64,000 nt of DNA from assembly GCA_903898675.1 (NCBI GenBank), contig CAIUGM010000002.1:62001-126000 (forward strand), in the 5' to 3' direction. The notes beneath the pieces are model-generated. The model ran no database searches and was not told the DNA's origin. It saw only the letters and a list, made by a program, of their open reading frames with translations. Positions 61,113 through 64,000 of the stretch are shown here, piece by piece. Source of the DNA: an uncultured Verrucomicrobiota bacterium (GTDB lineage Bacteria; Verrucomicrobiota; Verrucomicrobiia; Opitutales; Opitutaceae). A program made the translations under genes and the position numbers. Every line of letters starts with the position of its first letter. The first letter of the stretch is position 1.

Positions 61113-62357
61113 ATGAACCAAACAGCATTAACCGCGGCCGCCCGCTTACTGGATAAACGACTCGACGAGCTCGGCCGGGTGACCGACGAGCCGGGCCGGC
61201 TGACGCGGACTTTTCTTTCCCCCGCGATGGAGCGGGCAAATTCCCTCATCGGCGGCTGGATGCGCGAGGCGGGCCTGACGGTGCGGGAGGACGAGACCGG
61301 TAATCTGATCGGCCGCCTCGAATCGCCCGCGCCCGGGGCCAGGACGCTGCTCCTCGGCTCCCACCTCGATACCGTGCGTAACGCCGGCCGGTTCGACGGC
61401 GCGCTCGGCGTGCTGCTGCCGATTGTGGCCCTGGCGGAACTGAAGGAGCGGGGAGTCACGCTGCCGTATCACGTGGAGATCCTGGGTTTTTCCGAGGAGG
61501 AGGCGGTCCGTTTCACCGGCGCGTACATTGGCAGCAAGGCCTACACCGGCCGGCTGCGGCAGTCCGATCTCAAGCTGAAGGACGCGCGGAATCACACCCT
61601 CCTCGAGGTGATCGAGGCCCACGCGGGCCAGCGCTACTCGCCACCCAAGGCGGCGCATCGTTCCAGTGAGCTGCTGGGTTATCTCGAGGTGCACATCGAG
61701 CAGGGCCCGGTCCTCGAGGCAAAGAAGCTCGCGGTCGGGGTGGTCTCGGCCATCGCCAGCCAGACGCGCGGGCGGCTGACCTTCCGGGGCAAGGCCGGCC
61801 ATGCGGGCACGACGCCCATGGACCTGCGGCGTGACGCCCTCGCCGGGGCCGCGGAATTCATCCTTTTTGCCGAGGCGTTTGCCGGCGCCCGGCCTCCGTT
61901 GGTCGCCACCGTCGGCACGATCAATGTGCCGGGCAGTGCGGCCAATGTCATTCCCGGTGAAGTCGTGGTCTCGCTGGATGTGCGCCACCCCAGCGACGCC
62001 ACCTGCGCCGCGGCGGTGGCCGAACTGGTCCGGCAGGCCCAGCGGACGGCGCGCCGCCGGCAACTGGCGTGCGAATGGCATCCGACCATGCAGCACGAGG
62101 CGACGCCCTGCTCGGTTCCGCTTACCACCCAGCTGGCGCGCAGTGTCCGGGCGGTCCAGGGCACCAGCCTGCCTCTGGTCAGCGGCGCCGGACACGATGC
62201 GGTCATCATGGCCAAGCTCACCCCGGTCGCCATGCTGTTCGTCCGCTGTCGGAACGGGCTCAGCCATCATCCCGATGAATACGCGTCGCCGAAGGATCTG
62301 GAGGTGGCCCTGCAGGTGGTGGTCGATTTCCTGCTGCGGCTATCAACCAAAAGCTGA
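61113..62357 (+). CDS. allC: Allantoate amidohydrolase (M20 metallopeptidase family)
   Basis: 414 aa. Splits allantoate, releasing ammonia and CO2 to give S-ureidoglycine. Metal ligands: LLGSHLDTVRNAGRFDGALG (His and Asp), GFSEEEAVRF (Glu pair), EVHIEQGPVLE (His) and SGAGHDAVIM. The dimerisation-lid block GHAGTTPMDLRRDAL is typical of the AllC/HyuC branch. N-carbamoyl-amino-acid hydrolase (HyuC) is the alternative, but the neighbours support allantoate. An R1 palindrome starts directly after its stop. Confidence 0.9.
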   Translation: MNQTALTAAARLLDKRLDELGRVTDEPGRLTRTFLSPAMERANSLIGGWMREAGLTVREDETGNLIGRLESPAPGARTLLLGSHLDTVRNAGRFDGALGVLLPIVALAELKERGVTLPYHVEILGFSEEEAVRFTGAYIGSKAYTGRLRQSDLKLKDARNHTLLEVIEAHAGQRYSPPKAAHRSSELLGYLEVHIEQGPVLEAKKLAVGVVSAIASQTRGRLTFRGKAGHAGTTPMDLRRDALAGAAEFILFAEAFAGARPPLVATVGTINVPGSAANVIPGEVVVSLDVRHPSDATCAAAVAELVRQAQRTARRRQLACEWHPTMQHEATPCSVPLTTQLARSVRAVQGTSLPLVSGAGHDAVIMAKLTPVAMLFVRCRNGLSHHPDEYASPKDLEVALQVVVDFLLRLSTKS

Positions 62358-62439
62358 TGGCCACGAAAAACACGAGAAACACGAAAAGAGGGATTCCGAA
62401 AATCGGATCTTTTTGTGTTTCTCGTGTTTTTTGTGGCCA
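62358..62439. repeat. R1 palindrome between allC and allB
   Basis: Arms TGGCCACGAAAAACACGAGA (62358-62388) and the complement ending TTTTTTGTGGCCA at 62439. It starts on the first base after the allC stop and ends 8 nt before the allB ATG. The arm shows three 9-nt units (CACGAAAAA, CACGAGAAA, CACGAAAAG). Confidence 0.93.
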
Positions 62440-62447
62440 ATCCTCCC

Positions 62448-63809
62448 ATGGCTGAACGCTTCGAGCTTTTGATTCGCAACGGCTCCGTGGTAACACCCGA
62501 AGGTGTGCAACGGGTGGATCTCGGTGTTGCCGCCGGACGCATCGTCCGGGTGGCCGCGGCCATCACGGATTCCGCCGCCGAGGAAATCGATGCGACCGGC
62601 CTGCACGTTTTCCCCGGCATCCTCGACGCGCACGTGCACTTCAACGAGCCGGGCCGGACGGAGTGGGAGGGGCTGACCAGCGGACCGGCCGCGCTGGCGG
62701 CGGGCGGCGGCACCTGGTTTTGCGATATGCCGCTCAATTCCAATCCCCCGGTCATTGATGCGGCCAATTTCGCCGCGAAACGCCGGCTGGCGGAGCAGAA
62801 GTCGGTGGTGGATTTTTCCCTCTGGGGCGGGCTCGTGCCGGGCAACCTCGACCAGCTGGCGGGCCTGCGCGACGCCGGGGCGATCGGCCTGAAGGCCTTC
62901 ATGTGCGGCAGCGGCATCGAGGAGTTTCCCGGCGTGACCGATGCGGCCACGCTGCGCGCGGGCATGAAACGTGCAGCAGCGCTCGGCATGCTGGTTGCAG
63001 TACACGCCGAGGATGATGCCATGGCCAACACCCTCACCGCCGCCGCGCGCGCCGGTGGGGCGACGGATCCGCGGGCGTGGCTGGCCACGCGGCCCGTGGA
63101 GGTCGAGCTGGCCGCCATCCGCACGGCGACGGATCTCGCCGGCGAAACCGGCTGCGCGCTGCATATTGTCCACGTGAGTTCCCCGGAAGGTATCGCCCTG
63201 ATCACCGCGGCAAAAAAACGCGGGGTCGACGTGACGGCGGAAACCTGCCCGCACTATTTGCTGCTGAACGAGGAGGACGTGGTCCGGCAGGGTGCGGTCG
63301 CGAAATGCACGCCCCCGCTGAGGCCCGGGGCCGCCCGCACCGGCTTGTGGCGCGCCGCGGAGGCAGGGCAGATCGACACGATCGGCTCGGATCATTCGCC
63401 GGCGCCGCCGGCGATGAAGACGGCTGCGGATTTTTTCGCGATCTGGGGCGGCATCTCGGGCTGTCAACACGGCTTCCCGCTTTTGCTCAGCGAGGCCGTC
63501 GCCCGCGACGCCGGTGCGCTGCCGCGCCTGGCCGGTCTACTGGCGGCGAATGTGGCGCGGCGTTTCAAGCTGGCTCACAAGGGCCGGCTCGCCGAGGGCT
63601 ACGACGCGGATTTCGCCCTGCTTGAACTCGGCCGGGCGCAGCCGCTCGACAACGGCGAGCTGCTTTACCGTCACCGGCAGGGACCGTATCACGGCCGGAG
63701 CTCCACGGTGCGGGTGCGCCGCACAGTGGTCCGGGGCCGGACGGTGTACAGTGAAGGACGGATTGCATCCGGGACCGCGCGGGGTAGCTTCATCCAACCT
63801 CAAAACTGA
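62448..63809 (+). CDS. allB: Allantoinase
   Basis: 453 aa. Opens the hydantoin ring of allantoin to allantoate. Metal sites: HVFPGILDAHVHFNEPGR (HxH), GLKAFMCGSG with the lysine that becomes carboxylated, LVAVHAEDD, LHIVHVSSPEG and TIGSDHSPAP with the catalytic Asp. The KAFM segment and the neighbouring allC and allE favour allantoinase over dihydroorotase or dihydropyrimidinase. ATG at 62448 (MAERFELLIRNGSVV). Confidence 0.94.
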   Translation: MAERFELLIRNGSVVTPEGVQRVDLGVAAGRIVRVAAAITDSAAEEIDATGLHVFPGILDAHVHFNEPGRTEWEGLTSGPAALAAGGGTWFCDMPLNSNPPVIDAANFAAKRRLAEQKSVVDFSLWGGLVPGNLDQLAGLRDAGAIGLKAFMCGSGIEEFPGVTDAATLRAGMKRAAALGMLVAVHAEDDAMANTLTAAARAGGATDPRAWLATRPVEVELAAIRTATDLAGETGCALHIVHVSSPEGIALITAAKKRGVDVTAETCPHYLLLNEEDVVRQGAVAKCTPPLRPGAARTGLWRAAEAGQIDTIGSDHSPAPPAMKTAADFFAIWGGISGCQHGFPLLLSEAVARDAGALPRLAGLLAANVARRFKLAHKGRLAEGYDADFALLELGRAQPLDNGELLYRHRQGPYHGRSSTVRVRRTVVRGRTVYSEGRIASGTARGSFIQPQN

Positions 63810-63814
63810 CCTCC

Positions 63815-64000
63815 ATGCCTGAACTTTTCGGATCCACCCGCGCCCGCATTGCCCCCCGGCACGCGCTCATCACGCCGGGCAACCACGTCAACAGTGCCGT
63901 CCCCGGCATCACCGGCGCCACGACCGTCGTGCTGATCAACGAGGCGATGGGCGCAAAATTCGCGCAGACGCTCGTGACCTTTCAGGAAGGCGGCCAGGCC
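63815..64000 (+). CDS. allE: (S)-ureidoglycine aminohydrolase, 5' part only
   Basis: The first 62 residues are in the window and the rest lies beyond the right edge. The start MPELFGSTRARIAPRHALIT, then PGNHVNSAVPGITGATTVV and FAQTLVTFQEGGQA fit the N-terminal cupin of AllE/YlbA, which deaminates S-ureidoglycine to S-ureidoglycolate. It begins 6 nt after allB, in the same operon. Confidence 0.88.
   Translation, partial: MPELFGSTRARIAPRHALITPGNHVNSAVPGITGATTVVLINEAMGAKFAQTLVTFQEGGQA

Noticed and set aside
62358-62439. Short frames giving HEKHEKHEK- or NTRNTQK-like peptides at several intergenic sites
   Set aside because: They are translations of the 9-nt units of R1 palindromes and change with the copy; no conserved protein.

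Overview
The window comes from a high-GC, Gram-negative bacterium. It carries lpxA, a TonB-dependent receptor, comEC and the periplasmic and lipoprotein genes expected of that cell type. The gene repertoire (a nuo cluster beginning at nuoB, TIGR03790, DUF3891 and CsgG-like proteins) and the dense intergenic palindromes that translate as HEK, TEY or NTR tripeptide repeats point to Verrucomicrobiota, most likely Opitutaceae. This is inference from gene content, since no 16S gene is present. There is no phage, transposase, CRISPR array or other large mobile element. The accessory material is short palindromic repeats.

Layout. 1-3.7 kb: a type II NADH dehydrogenase fused to cyclic-nucleotide-binding and CBS domains (cut by the left edge), a CsgG-like protein, a GIY-YIG protein and tRNA-Ser(GGA). 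3.9-18.0 kb: a complex I operon nuoB-C-D-E-[99-aa membrane protein]-F-G-H-I-J-K-L-M-N; nuoA is not here. 18.1-25.3 kb: a NUP-family protein, a double-length ThyX-like protein, an EEP-family hydrolase, a frameshifted comEC and rarA. 25.4-35.8 kb: small-molecule catabolism, with an FAH-family protein, two NMT1/THI5-like binding proteins without ABC partners, a cytochrome c, and amidohydrolase, acetamidase/formamidase, RidA and amidase genes in one direction. 35.9-40.0 kb: riboflavin (ribB fused to a degenerate ribA domain, ribH), nusB, ftsY and DUF4864. 40.3-45.8 kb: a POT transporter, a flavodoxin, an esterase and a TonB-dependent siderophore receptor preceded by a 41-codon membrane ORF and twin operator-like palindromes. 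45.8-52.6 kb: aroB, lpxA, pdxA, an A-type Fe-S carrier, infC, an N-acetylmuramoyl-alanine amidase and an S1/P1-type nuclease. 52.6-54.5 kb: a fluoride riboswitch controlling a CLC-F type antiporter. 54.6-57.0 kb: TIGR03790 and clpP. 57.2-64.0 kb: purine (urate/allantoin) breakdown, with guanine deaminase, malate synthase, OHCU decarboxylase, HIU hydrolase, a LysE transporter, allantoate amidohydrolase, allantoinase and the start of ureidoglycine aminohydrolase. Malate synthase gives this route an exit for glyoxylate into central metabolism.

The most unusual structure is a set of intergenic palindromes. The main family (R1 here) has arms made of about three 9-nt units resembling YACACGGAA. It occurs about ten times and usually fills exactly the gap between a stop codon and the next co-directional start codon, inside operons. 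Two copies are palindromes nested in palindromes. Other families (R2-R6) sit in other gaps. One supplies the rarA stop codon, and another creates a 56-codon mini-ORF whose stop overlaps the nuoL start.
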